Below, piece by piece: positions 56,433-64,000 of a stretch of DNA of 64,000 bases. The notes below the pieces were generated by a model. The model was given only the letters and a program-made list of their open reading frames with translations, did no database searches and was not told the DNA's origin. Each line of letters starts with the position of its first letter. Position 1 is the stretch's first letter. This DNA comes from Gammaproteobacteria bacterium (GTDB taxonomy: Bacteria > Pseudomonadota > Gammaproteobacteria > Acidiferrobacterales > SZUA-150): NCBI GenBank assembly GCA_029880545.1, contig JAOUOD010000012.1, forward strand, positions 37,331 to 101,330, written 5' to 3'. The position numbers and the translations under genes were made by a program.

Positions 56433-57302
56433 ATGGATATAGCAGATCTGAAAGCACTGGTGGCGGTAGCCGAAACCGGCTCATTTTCCGAGGCGGCAGA
56501 GCGCCTGTTTATCACCCAACCGGCGGTGAGTAAACGCATCGCCGCGCTGGAAGCAGAGCTGGGCACGCCGTTGTTCGATCGCATTGGCCGGCACATCGAG
56601 CTCACTGAAACCGGCGCCGCGCTGCTGCCACGCAGCCGGGACATCCTGGCGCAAGTGGGTGATCTCAGGCGCCAGGCCGGCAACCTGGCCGTCACGGTAT
56701 CAGGAAAGCTCAACATGGCCACCAGCCACCATATTGGCCTGCACAGGCTACCGCCGGCTTTGCGCCAGTACACGCAGGATTTTCCTCAAGTGGATTTGAA
56801 CCTGGAGTTTCTTGCTTCCGAGGTGGCCTGCGAAGCGGTGTTGGCCGGGCGCCTGGAACTGGCCGTCGTCACCTTGCCCGCCAAACCCATCGCCCGCCTC
56901 GCCATGGCCCCGGTGTGGCCGGACCCGTTGGCACTGGTCGTCGGCCAGGGTCACCCGTTAACCGGCGTAGCCAATCCCGGTGTCGCCGAGCTGGTCCAAT
57001 TCCCGGCCATCCTGCCCGGGCCGGACACGGTCACACGCTCGGAAGTGGTACGCGCCCTGGGTAGCCAGGCGAAAAAACTTACCGTGCGCATGACCAGTAA
57101 CTACCTGGAAGTATTGAAAACTCTTACCTCGATCGGTCTCGGCTGGAGCGCCCTGCCCGAAACCATGATTGACGACAGCCTGCGCGTGGTCCATGTTAAT
57201 AAGATCACAATCAAACGGCGGCTTGGCATCGTCACCCACGCGGATCGCACGCTGAGCAATGCCGCCCGAAGCATGATCGAGACCATACGGAACGCGACGT
57301 GA
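56433..57302 (+). CDS. LysR-family transcriptional regulator
   Basis: The product of 289 residues has an N-terminal winged helix-turn-helix (LKALVAVAETGSFSEAAERLFITQPAVSKRIAALE) and a substrate-binding domain from about residue 90. It is divergent from leuC with 90 bp between, so control of leuCDB is the natural guess; it is not proven, and it is not recognised as E. coli LeuO. The start is the ATG at 56433; an in-frame TTG lies two codons upstream. Confidence 0.92.
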   Translation: MDIADLKALVAVAETGSFSEAAERLFITQPAVSKRIAALEAELGTPLFDRIGRHIELTETGAALLPRSRDILAQVGDLRRQAGNLAVTVSGKLNMATSHHIGLHRLPPALRQYTQDFPQVDLNLEFLASEVACEAVLAGRLELAVVTLPAKPIARLAMAPVWPDPLALVVGQGHPLTGVANPGVAELVQFPAILPGPDTVTRSEVVRALGSQAKKLTVRMTSNYLEVLKTLTSIGLGWSALPETMIDDSLRVVHVNKITIKRRLGIVTHADRTLSNAARSMIETIRNAT

Positions 57303-57712
57303 CTTTTATCGAGTTGATGCAAAAGCTGGAGCAGGAGCTGGGCTATCACCAATGGCCGGTCAACCCCGTCGCCCGCGAGCTGCGCGATATTTTTGACAAC
57401 AGCCCGGTCAATGGCGAGCTGGCGATCAAGGTCATGCGCGGCCTGTACAAATCCAATGGCTGCCAGAAACCGGCAGATGATGTCAGTCTCGATCGCTGCA
57501 ACGACGCGCTGGTACCGATCCGGCTTGAGCTGATTCGATCAAAACAAACCGATATCGATGCCGTGCACTTCATCAACAGCCTGTGTCATGCCGTTGACGG
57601 CGCCTGGCGCGGCGGCGATGTGGCAGCACCCGTTGTTACCGCCGATCGCCCCGCACAAGGTGACATTGTTTCACTGCAGGACTGGCAACACCGTCGCAAG
57701 TACCGCGCCTGA
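57299..57712 (+). CDS. hypothetical protein coupled to the LysR gene
   Basis: The 137-residue soluble protein starts with GTG that overlaps the LysR stop (GTGA), suggesting coupled translation. It has two conserved-looking Cys (SNGCQKP, DRCNDAL) and a mostly helical character. No family is recognised. The context suggests it could accompany the regulator. Confidence 0.65.
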   Translation: MTFIELMQKLEQELGYHQWPVNPVARELRDIFDNSPVNGELAIKVMRGLYKSNGCQKPADDVSLDRCNDALVPIRLELIRSKQTDIDAVHFINSLCHAVDGAWRGGDVAAPVVTADRPAQGDIVSLQDWQHRRKYRA

Positions 57713-57722
57713 CAAAACTGCT

Positions 57723-58832
57723 TTACTGCGGCAGCGTCTCACTGGTCAATGATTTCATGAACTCGACCAGGTCCTTTTGCTCGGTACGACTCAAATTCAG
57801 ATCCTTGATACTTGGATGCTGGAGCATATTACGCACACCGTCCTTCAACGAACCGCCACGACCATAGAATTCCACCACCTCGTCCAGTGTCTTCAGGCTG
57901 CCGTCATGCATATACGGCGCGGTTAACGCAACATTGCGCAGGTCCGGCGTACGAAAATTGCCAAAATCGGCCGGGTTCAGTGTGACTGCAAACCGGCCAA
58001 GATGCGATGCTTCCTTGTCACTCAATACCTTGTTGTCCACTGTCGTGCCTGCCAGCCTGGCCTCGAGAAAAACCGAAATGATTTCCGATGCCCGGGATTC
58101 AATCTCGCTCAGACCAACGCCAATGTTATGAAACTGGTTATCGGTAAAGGTGGCGTTTTTCGGCCCGATCAGGTGACAGGTAACACACAAACCCTTGCCC
58201 CGGAATAACTCAAGACCGCGCCTGGCTGATGCTGATAACGCAGCCGTATCGCCGCCATACTGGTACCGATCAAATGCCGAGTTACCCGCGATCAAGGTGC
58301 GCTCATAGGCGGCAATGGCCTTGCCGACATGGTCTGGCGTAATTCCGTCATTGTCGACGGCAAAGACTCTGCTGAAGTCATTGACATAACTCTCGGATGA
58401 CTTGATCACCGCGATCGCATCCACCAGCTTGCCAAGCCCATGCTCAACCGGGTTGGTTAGCGGATCCAGTGCCTGTTGCTCCAGCGAATCACGGCGCCCG
58501 TCCCAGAATGATTTCTGATAATAAACCGCGTTGATCACCGTTGGCGTGTTACGCGTTCCTTTTAACCCCTTGACGCCCACACCCACGGGATTCCCGTCGG
58601 TAAACGCTTTTTGCGGAATATGACAGCTGGCGCAGCTAATCGAACCGTCCTTGCTGAAACGGGTATCGAAAAACAGTTTTTTGCCCAGCGCGGCCTTCTC
58701 CGCCGACTGTGGGTTTGCGGGAGAAACGGGAACTGGCGGCAGTCCCAGCGCTGCTGAAGCCGCCATGGCCAAGCCAAAAGGAAATACTACGGACAACGCA
58801 AAAAGCGTCCGGAACACACGGATACGACTCAT
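57723..58832 (-). CDS. di-haem cytochrome c peroxidase family protein
   Basis: The product of about 369 residues has a signal peptide (RVFRTLFALSVVFPFGLAMA) and two c-type haem sites: C67-x2-C70-H71 (CASCH) and a second CVTCH further on. Other family landmarks are RNTPTVINAVYYQKSFWDGR, SLEQQALDPLTNPVEHG and FRTPDLRNVALTAPYMHDGS. It should act in the periplasm on hydrogen peroxide, or belong to the related MauG-like oxidases. The Met at 58832 gives a proper signal peptide; the frame is open to 58898. Confidence 0.92.
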   Translation of the reverse strand: MSRIRVFRTLFALSVVFPFGLAMAASAALGLPPVPVSPANPQSAEKAALGKKLFFDTRFSKDGSISCASCHIPQKAFTDGNPVGVGVKGLKGTRNTPTVINAVYYQKSFWDGRRDSLEQQALDPLTNPVEHGLGKLVDAIAVIKSSESYVNDFSRVFAVDNDGITPDHVGKAIAAYERTLIAGNSAFDRYQYGGDTAALSASARRGLELFRGKGLCVTCHLIGPKNATFTDNQFHNIGVGLSEIESRASEIISVFLEARLAGTTVDNKVLSDKEASHLGRFAVTLNPADFGNFRTPDLRNVALTAPYMHDGSLKTLDEVVEFYGRGGSLKDGVRNMLQHPSIKDLNLSRTEQKDLVEFMKSLTSETLPQ

Positions 58833-58936
58833 GAACACCCCAAGGAAGTCTATTAGAATTTGCTTATGGAGGTTAGACGTGGATCCAGCATTGGTCAAGA
58901 CAAGATCGAAAATCCGGATGTGATACAGGCCGGCCT

Positions 58937-59395
58937 TTACTCGCGGACGCGGTCCATGATCATTCGGAACGAATCCGGGTTTTGCTCAAGCTTTCGACAC
59001 TCGAAGGTAACCGGGTATTCGCGGCCACGATAAAACCAGCCACTCAGTACCGATCGCGCCAGTGGCGCACCATGTTGCGGATACAGTCCGAACCCGAGTT
59101 CATGGTAATAGCGATCCGGGCCGGTATACACCACGGTATAGCGCCGTGATATTTCGTCTACTTCAATCCGGGACTGTGTTGTGAACAGCTTGCGCGCCTG
59201 CATCAAGGCCCGGTGATCCCGGGTCATGTCCGGCTCATCCACAGGTGTATGCCCCGGGTTGGCCCACACATGGGTCGACGGCATTGATAACATCAACAGC
59301 ACGAATATCGCCGTCACCTTTGGATCAAGGCGCGCGAAATAATATCGACTGGCCGTTAGCTGCATTGACGCCATTCTCCGGCTGGGGTGGACCAT
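58937..59395 (-). CDS. hypothetical exported protein
   Basis: The 152-residue protein has a hydrophobic signal-like segment (VTAIFVLLMLSMPSTHVWAN) ending at about residue 45 and a small soluble domain with one Cys. The Met at residue 8 or 11 may be the real start. No family is recognised. It lies upstream of the peroxidase on the same strand and may be cotranscribed. Confidence 0.6.
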   Translation of the reverse strand: MVHPSRRMASMQLTASRYYFARLDPKVTAIFVLLMLSMPSTHVWANPGHTPVDEPDMTRDHRALMQARKLFTTQSRIEVDEISRRYTVVYTGPDRYYHELGFGLYPQHGAPLARSVLSGWFYRGREYPVTFECRKLEQNPDSFRMIMDRVRE

Positions 59396-59631
59396 ACAAA
59401 GCCCGGTTGCCGTTCATTCTGGGCCGGGATTGCCCTGAACCACAGGGTCTTCTGTATTATCGGCCGCCAATCGCCGATAATGAGCGTATCGCAACGGCAA
59501 CGGGCCGACCAATAACCGGGATGACCAGGCAGGACATCAGTGCCACCGCGCTTTATCCTCGCTTGCTATTTCCTTGCTTCCTGACTACAAAGTGACCGAC
59601 AACAAACGGACTGACCATCACATAACTTTCC

Positions 59632-60504
59632 ATGATTGAATTTATTACATCCAATGAAAATATTATCCGGCCGAGCGTCTTTGTCGGCATGCTGGTGATC
59701 ATGGGGCTCTGGGAAGTCATCGCACCGCGCCGGGCACTGACGGTGTCGAAACTGCTGCGCTGGAGCAACAACCTGGGCCTGGTGTTCTTTAACAGCTTTA
59801 TCTCAAAACTGGTGTTCCCGCTCGCGGCCACCGGCGTGGCCGCCTTCGCCGCTGAACATGGCTGGGGCTTATTGAATCTCTACAGCTTGCCGACGGTGGC
59901 CGCCATTGTGCTTGCCATCATTGCGCTGGACTTTATTATTTACCTGCAGCATGTGCTGGTGCACGCGGTACCGGCTTTGTGGCGACTGCACCGGGTACAT
60001 CACGCCGACCTGGACTATGACGTCACCACCGGCTCACGTTTTCACACCATCGAAATCATTTTGTCCATGCTGATCAAGTTCGCCGCCATTGTTGTGCTTG
60101 GTGCGCCCGTTGTTGCTGTCATTATCTTTGAAGTGTTGCTCAATGGCATGGCCATGTTTAACCACGCCAACGTCAAGCTGCCACTGTCGCTGGACAAGGT
60201 CTTGCGCTGGCTAATCGTGACACCGGACATGCACCGCGTACACCACTCCATTGAAGACGATGAAACCAACAGCAACTTTGGCTTTAACCTGTCGTGCTGG
60301 GATCGCCTGTTCGGCACCTATCGCCAGCAACCGCGCAAGGGTCATGAGGCCATGATGCTTGGTATCCGCACGTTCCGCGAACCGAAACAGGCCAGCTGGA
60401 TCACCGGCATGTTACTCATGCCTTTTGTCGGTACTGTCAGCGACTACGCCATCAACCGCCGCCAATGGACTGCCAACGAGGAACAGCAAAACCATGAACA
60501 GTAA
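59632..60504 (+). CDS. sterol desaturase / fatty acid hydroxylase superfamily protein
   Basis: This 290-residue membrane protein has the eight-His di-iron pattern of the superfamily: LQHVLVHAVPALWRLHRVHH, SRFHTIEI, FNHANVKLP and DMHRVHHSIEDDETNSNFGF. About four hydrophobic helices precede and surround the motifs. Bacterial members hydroxylate or desaturate lipids; the substrate is unknown. Its end overlaps the next gene by 11 bp. Confidence 0.9.
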   Translation: MIEFITSNENIIRPSVFVGMLVIMGLWEVIAPRRALTVSKLLRWSNNLGLVFFNSFISKLVFPLAATGVAAFAAEHGWGLLNLYSLPTVAAIVLAIIALDFIIYLQHVLVHAVPALWRLHRVHHADLDYDVTTGSRFHTIEIILSMLIKFAAIVVLGAPVVAVIIFEVLLNGMAMFNHANVKLPLSLDKVLRWLIVTPDMHRVHHSIEDDETNSNFGFNLSCWDRLFGTYRQQPRKGHEAMMLGIRTFREPKQASWITGMLLMPFVGTVSDYAINRRQWTANEEQQNHEQ

Positions 60505-61456
60505 ATGGCTGCGCGCCGCATTGTTGCTCGGCGTAGTTGCCGGCATTGCCTCGGTCATCGTCTTTCGTGATCAACTTGATACCACGTCACTGAAAGCATG
60601 GCTTGAACATGCCGGTGCCGCGGCGCCGCTCGTGTTCATGCTGGTTTATATTGTCGGTACGGTATTCTTTTTCCCGGGATCCGTGTTGACCCTGATCGGT
60701 GGCGCCTTGTTCGGACCGGTGCTGGGCACCTTTTATAACCTCACCGCGGCCACGCTCGGCGCCATGCTGTCTTTCCTGGTGGCACGATTTCTAGCGGCTG
60801 ACTGGGTCACCCGCAAAACCGGTGGCCGATTGAAACAGCTGATCAATGGCGTGGAACAGGAAGGTTGGCGCTTCGTGGCTTTTGTGCGACTGGTGCCGTT
60901 GTTTCCGTTCAACCTGCTCAACTATGCACTGGGCCTGACCCGCATCAGTTTCGGCCAGTACAGCATTGCAACGTATATCTGCATGTTACCAGGTGCCATT
61001 GCCTACACCTATCTCGGTTATATTGGCCGTGAAGCCGCCACCGGCGGCGAAGACCTGATCAAAAAAGCCATGCTGGCCCTGGCCTTGCTGGCTATTGTGT
61101 CATTTCTCCCAAGACTGATCGGCAACCTGCGTCGTGGCAGCATGATTGATGCCGTCACACTCAAACAAAAACTCGACGCCGGTGAAGACTTTTTATTGCT
61201 GGATGTGCGTACTGAAGCCGACTACAACGGCGAGCAAGGTCACATCGCCCAGTCACGGCTGATTCCGGTGGAAGAACTAACGCAACGCGTTGGTGAACTG
61301 AACGCCTACACGAATAAACCGGTCATCACCATTTGTCGCACCGATCGCAAATCCGCCAAGGCCGCGCAAATCCTTGCGCAACACGGCTTCACCGATGTGC
61401 ATGTAGCCAGGATGGGTATGACGCACTGGATTAAAAACGGTTACGAGGTGGAGTAA
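60494..61456 (+). CDS. TVP38/TMEM64 family membrane protein fused to a rhodanese domain
   Basis: The product of 320 residues starts MNSKWLRAALLLGVVAG and has a TVP38/SNARE-associated (DedA-like) membrane part (about residues 1-210: FFPGSVLTLIGGALFGPVLG, RLVPLFPFNLLNYALGLT). A C-terminal rhodanese domain follows (about 217-320) with LLLDVRTEADYNGEQGHI and a putative active Cys near residue 281 (TICRTDRKSA). The frame is open to 60359, but the start at 60494 overlaps the previous stop. Sulfur transfer at the membrane is possible but not proven. Confidence 0.88.
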   Translation: MNSKWLRAALLLGVVAGIASVIVFRDQLDTTSLKAWLEHAGAAAPLVFMLVYIVGTVFFFPGSVLTLIGGALFGPVLGTFYNLTAATLGAMLSFLVARFLAADWVTRKTGGRLKQLINGVEQEGWRFVAFVRLVPLFPFNLLNYALGLTRISFGQYSIATYICMLPGAIAYTYLGYIGREAATGGEDLIKKAMLALALLAIVSFLPRLIGNLRRGSMIDAVTLKQKLDAGEDFLLLDVRTEADYNGEQGHIAQSRLIPVEELTQRVGELNAYTNKPVITICRTDRKSAKAAQILAQHGFTDVHVARMGMTHWIKNGYEVE

Positions 61457-61784
61457 TCCGTCGCCCGGGCCATAACTCACCGGTCAATTTACCCAAGCCT
61501 GCCTGGCAGAACCGGCCGTTCACAATACACGTAGCGACAAAACTATAGCCATCTCCCGCAACGGGTACAAATGCTCCGGGCTTTTTGTCGCCACCCTGGA
61601 ACAGATCCAGCATTGACAAGAATGGCGCAGCAAACCATCAGTACAGGTTGACAATTTTTTACTTGAATTGAGTTGCTTGCGGCAAATATCCATTCATACT
61701 CTCATAAAAGAACACTGCACGATTCACACTGAAAAAAATAGATTCCCATGATGTATTAATGGAGACATCACAAATTCAGCAGCC
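61457..61784. promoter_or_regulatory. 328-bp gap before the second GGDEF-EAL gene
   Basis: I see no gene here. A TTGACA at about 61648-61653 has no good -10 at the right distance. A looser TTGCTT-N16-CATACT arrangement around 61673-61700 could drive the downstream gene. The segment 61640-61760 is AT-rich. Confidence 0.4.
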
Positions 61785-63701
61785 ATGGATGATGCATTTG
61801 AGGCTGAGAGTAACGTGCCCGAAAAAGCAGTAAAAAAGTTCAGATCGCTCGAGTGGATTGCCGCACTGTATGCCGTAATCGTAATTGCGATCCTGGGAAC
61901 CGGAATTTCAATCGCGCTGGTCCAGCTCGATCGCGCAGACCGGAATCTCTCGATTAACAGCGAACTCACCCTGACCACACTTGAAGAAGCCGCCCGGGCA
62001 AAGCCGGGGCGCACAAACGCGTCCAGCGAATTTGTGCGGAATGTCGAGCAACGGCGTGCATTGGCCATTGAAAACCTGAAAACCTGGGAAGACATACGAA
62101 GCACAATCAAGACTATTATCAAAATCGTACCCTTTACCATGCTGGTATTACCGGTAATATTTTCATTCATATTCCTGCATCATTTCTACCGCCGCGCCAA
62201 GTTGCTGGAGAGTTATGCACGAAAACTTTCCCAGGAACAATACGAAGATCAACCGTTTCAATCTAACGACTGCACAGGTAACCTGTCCGCCATGTTGTTC
62301 GAACTGGGACACCAGACCAGAAACCTTCTGACCCAGACCAGGCGACATGCAACCGCGATCAAGAAAGAAAAAGAACGCGCTGAGCACCTGGCAAATCATG
62401 ATCACCTGACCAATCTTCTGAATCGCCGGGCTTTTTACGATGCAGTAAAAAGCTACCTTGACCAGGAAAAACGACGGGGGCAGGCATTCCTGTTGTTTTT
62501 CGATCTTGATCATTTCAAGGAAATCAACGACTACTTTGGGCACAGTGCCGGCGATATACTGTTGCAGGCGGTGTCCAGCCGAATCAAGAACCTGCTGAGG
62601 TCAGACGACATTGTCGCCAGGATGGGAGGCGATGAATTCGCCGCCCTGGTCTATTGTAATGATGAAAATATCCACAACCTTGCCGCGAGACTAATCAGCA
62701 GTATTTCGCGGTCAGTGCAGACCGGGTCCAATGTCGTTCACGTGTCATCCAGTATCGGTATCCGGAAAATCACCCCGATAGACACGGACTTCAACACACT
62801 GATCGAGCATGCCGATGTCGCCATGTACCGGGCCAAACAGCTCGGTCGCAACAATTTCCAGTTCTACTCCGAAGGACTGGAAGATAACGTGGCCGAACGA
62901 CAAAATATGGTCAACCTGCTGCGAATCGCTATTGAAAACCGGCAACTCGAAGTAGTACTGCAGCCCAAGGTTGATCTCTTCAATGAAAAAATCATCGGCT
63001 GTGAAGCCCTGTTACGGTGGCATCACCCGCATAAAGGTGAACTTCACCCTGTCGACTTTTTACAGGACGCCGAACATAGCGGTCTGATATCAAGCATCGG
63101 CAGCTGGTCCATCAAGGAGTCCTGCCGACTGGCGGCACAGCTGAATCAATATGGACAGGAAATACGCATATCCATCAACATATGCAGTACACAGCTTCAC
63201 AACCCCTATTTCGTCGAGTTCCTTGAGTCGTCGATGAACCTGTACCAGCTTCCCGCAAGACTGGTTGATCTGGAAATTTCCGAATCGTCATTAATGGAAA
63301 ATATGGCAAACAGCATAGATGTACTGAAGTCCCTGAAAACCCTGGGCGTTAACCTGGTCATTGATGATTTCGGTACGGGATTCTCGTCCTTGACATACAT
63401 AAACAAGCTTCCCGTCGACGCCATCAAGGTCGACGAAAATGTAATCAAGCTGATTGACCATGCGGGTGACGGCAATTCCCTGATCAAAACCATTATCCTG
63501 ATTGGCAAGGAAATGGGTATCCGCGTTATCGCTGAAGGGGTGGAGAACATACACCAGGCAGAACTGCTGCGCGATTTTGGCTGTGATGAAGCCCAGGGAT
63601 ATTATTTCTCGCGACCACTATCATTTCCCGAGGCACTTCGCTTCATCTTCGGCAAAGGTGACAACAATATTATTCAGTTCCAGAACAAGAACAATGTCTG
63701 A
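61785..63701 (+). CDS. membrane GGDEF-EAL protein (c-di-GMP turnover)
   Basis: The 638-residue protein has two membrane helices (about residues 25-46 and 108-130) flanking a periplasmic loop of only about 60 residues. A coiled-coil stretch (to about 205), a GGDEF domain with the intact motif MGGDEF and a complete EAL domain follow. The EAL domain has CEALLRWHHP, SINICSTQL, LEISESSL, VIDDFGTGFSSL, IKVDENV, IAEGVE and QGYYFSRPL. Both active sites look intact, so it could make and break c-di-GMP. Confidence 0.93.
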   Translation: MDDAFEAESNVPEKAVKKFRSLEWIAALYAVIVIAILGTGISIALVQLDRADRNLSINSELTLTTLEEAARAKPGRTNASSEFVRNVEQRRALAIENLKTWEDIRSTIKTIIKIVPFTMLVLPVIFSFIFLHHFYRRAKLLESYARKLSQEQYEDQPFQSNDCTGNLSAMLFELGHQTRNLLTQTRRHATAIKKEKERAEHLANHDHLTNLLNRRAFYDAVKSYLDQEKRRGQAFLLFFDLDHFKEINDYFGHSAGDILLQAVSSRIKNLLRSDDIVARMGGDEFAALVYCNDENIHNLAARLISSISRSVQTGSNVVHVSSSIGIRKITPIDTDFNTLIEHADVAMYRAKQLGRNNFQFYSEGLEDNVAERQNMVNLLRIAIENRQLEVVLQPKVDLFNEKIIGCEALLRWHHPHKGELHPVDFLQDAEHSGLISSIGSWSIKESCRLAAQLNQYGQEIRISINICSTQLHNPYFVEFLESSMNLYQLPARLVDLEISESSLMENMANSIDVLKSLKTLGVNLVIDDFGTGFSSLTYINKLPVDAIKVDENVIKLIDHAGDGNSLIKTIILIGKEMGIRVIAEGVENIHQAELLRDFGCDEAQGYYFSRPLSFPEALRFIFGKGDNNIIQFQNKNNV

Positions 63702-64000
63702 TAATTTCGCCAGACGGGTTGATAGCCGGAATCATGCCAGCTGTCGAGCGCAAGAAGATTACCCGGCACGGCGATAACGCGTGCAAAATAGAGCGGTTGC
63801 GAGGAAGAGTGACGCGGTCTCTATTAAAGCATCTTGAGTAATGATCATTTAATCACTCCGATCCTTTTGCTATTCGATGATGTGCCACGGAATATCCGGC
63901 ACACAAAGACGCGCTCTTCTTGGCATACAGAACCTTCTTGTCCAGTGATACAGGTGCTATAAATGCAAATAGGCTAGCGTGATGATGAGATGGAAGCAAC
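63702..64000. other. 299-bp right-edge region
   Basis: Apart from the transposase remnant at 63870-63926, I see no gene, tRNA or terminator. Three short plus-strand frames are without family resemblance. The sequence may hold decayed mobile DNA, or the promoter of a gene outside the window. Confidence 0.4.
63870..63926 (-). pseudogene. remnant N-terminus of a REP-associated / Y1 transposase
   Basis: On the minus strand an AAGAAGG ribosome site precedes an ATG encoding MPRRARLCVPDIPWHII-E and then a TAG stop. The string MPRRARL-x-x-P-x-x-P-x-HII is the hallmark start of RAYT (Y1_Tnp) transposases, which normally continue QRGNNR. Here the frame stops after 18 codons, and nothing further of the family is recognised nearby. 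Confidence 0.55.

Noticed and set aside
1..64000. CRISPR array, prophage, intact insertion sequence or integron
   Set aside because: No regularly spaced repeats, phage structural genes, integrase or complete transposase were seen; only a short transposase remnant at the right edge.

Overview
The window looks like an ordinary chromosomal stretch of a gammaproteobacterium of roughly 50-55% GC. The blocks tig-clpP-clpX-lon-ppiD-fabI, dnaQ-rnhA-methyltransferase-gloB-mltD, leuC-leuD-leuB-asd-fimV, and tRNA-Pro/Arg/His/Lys next to folD are gammaproteobacterial synteny. Type IV pilus (FimV, Pil-Chp-like) and c-di-GMP proteins suggest a surface-associated, motile bacterium. No prophage, CRISPR array or intact insertion sequence was seen. 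I cannot name the genus.

Layout. 0-6 kb: a 5'-3' exonuclease, a YeeE/YedE sulfur-transport pair whose larger partner carries a SEL1 region, an unusual Cys-module/ACT protein, then dnaQ, rnhA and a methyltransferase divergent from gloB and mltD. 8-16 kb: a small helical protein, a CBS protein, a pirin and a four-gene Yej/Opp-like peptide ABC transporter. 16-26 kb: fabI (promoter with a palindrome in its spacer), ppiD, tRNA-Asp and tRNA-Val, lon (sigma32-like promoter; hupB missing from its usual place), clpX, clpP, tig and tRNA-Leu.

26.7-37 kb: the most distinctive block, a one-direction chemosensory operon of Pil-Chp type. It holds a PilG-like regulator, two tandem PilH-like regulators, a PilI-like CheW, a PilJ-like receptor, a ChpA-like hybrid kinase, a second CheW-like protein, a third CheW-like protein with a repeat-bearing acidic tail, a MinD/ParA ATPase and a PilZ protein. 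No cheR or cheB is present. The ATPase next to a tailed CheW protein resembles the ParC/ParP array-positioning pair, which is an inference. Upstream lie a NarX/NarL-type two-component system and a GGDEF/EAL protein; a second GGDEF/EAL protein sits near the right end.

41.7-48 kb: a membrane protein, an LbtU-like outer-membrane protein, four tRNA genes and the folate/thymidylate genes folD, thyA and folA. The tRNA-Arg(UCU) gene is interrupted in its anticodon by a 285-nt group I intron of the Azoarcus/IC3 kind. 48-58 kb: fimV, asd and leuBDC with a divergent LysR regulator. 58-64 kb: a di-haem peroxidase, a sterol-desaturase-like hydroxylase, a TVP38-rhodanese fusion, the second GGDEF/EAL protein and an 18-codon remnant of a REP-associated (Y1) transposase.

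All family names are from motif recognition by eye; no database search was run.
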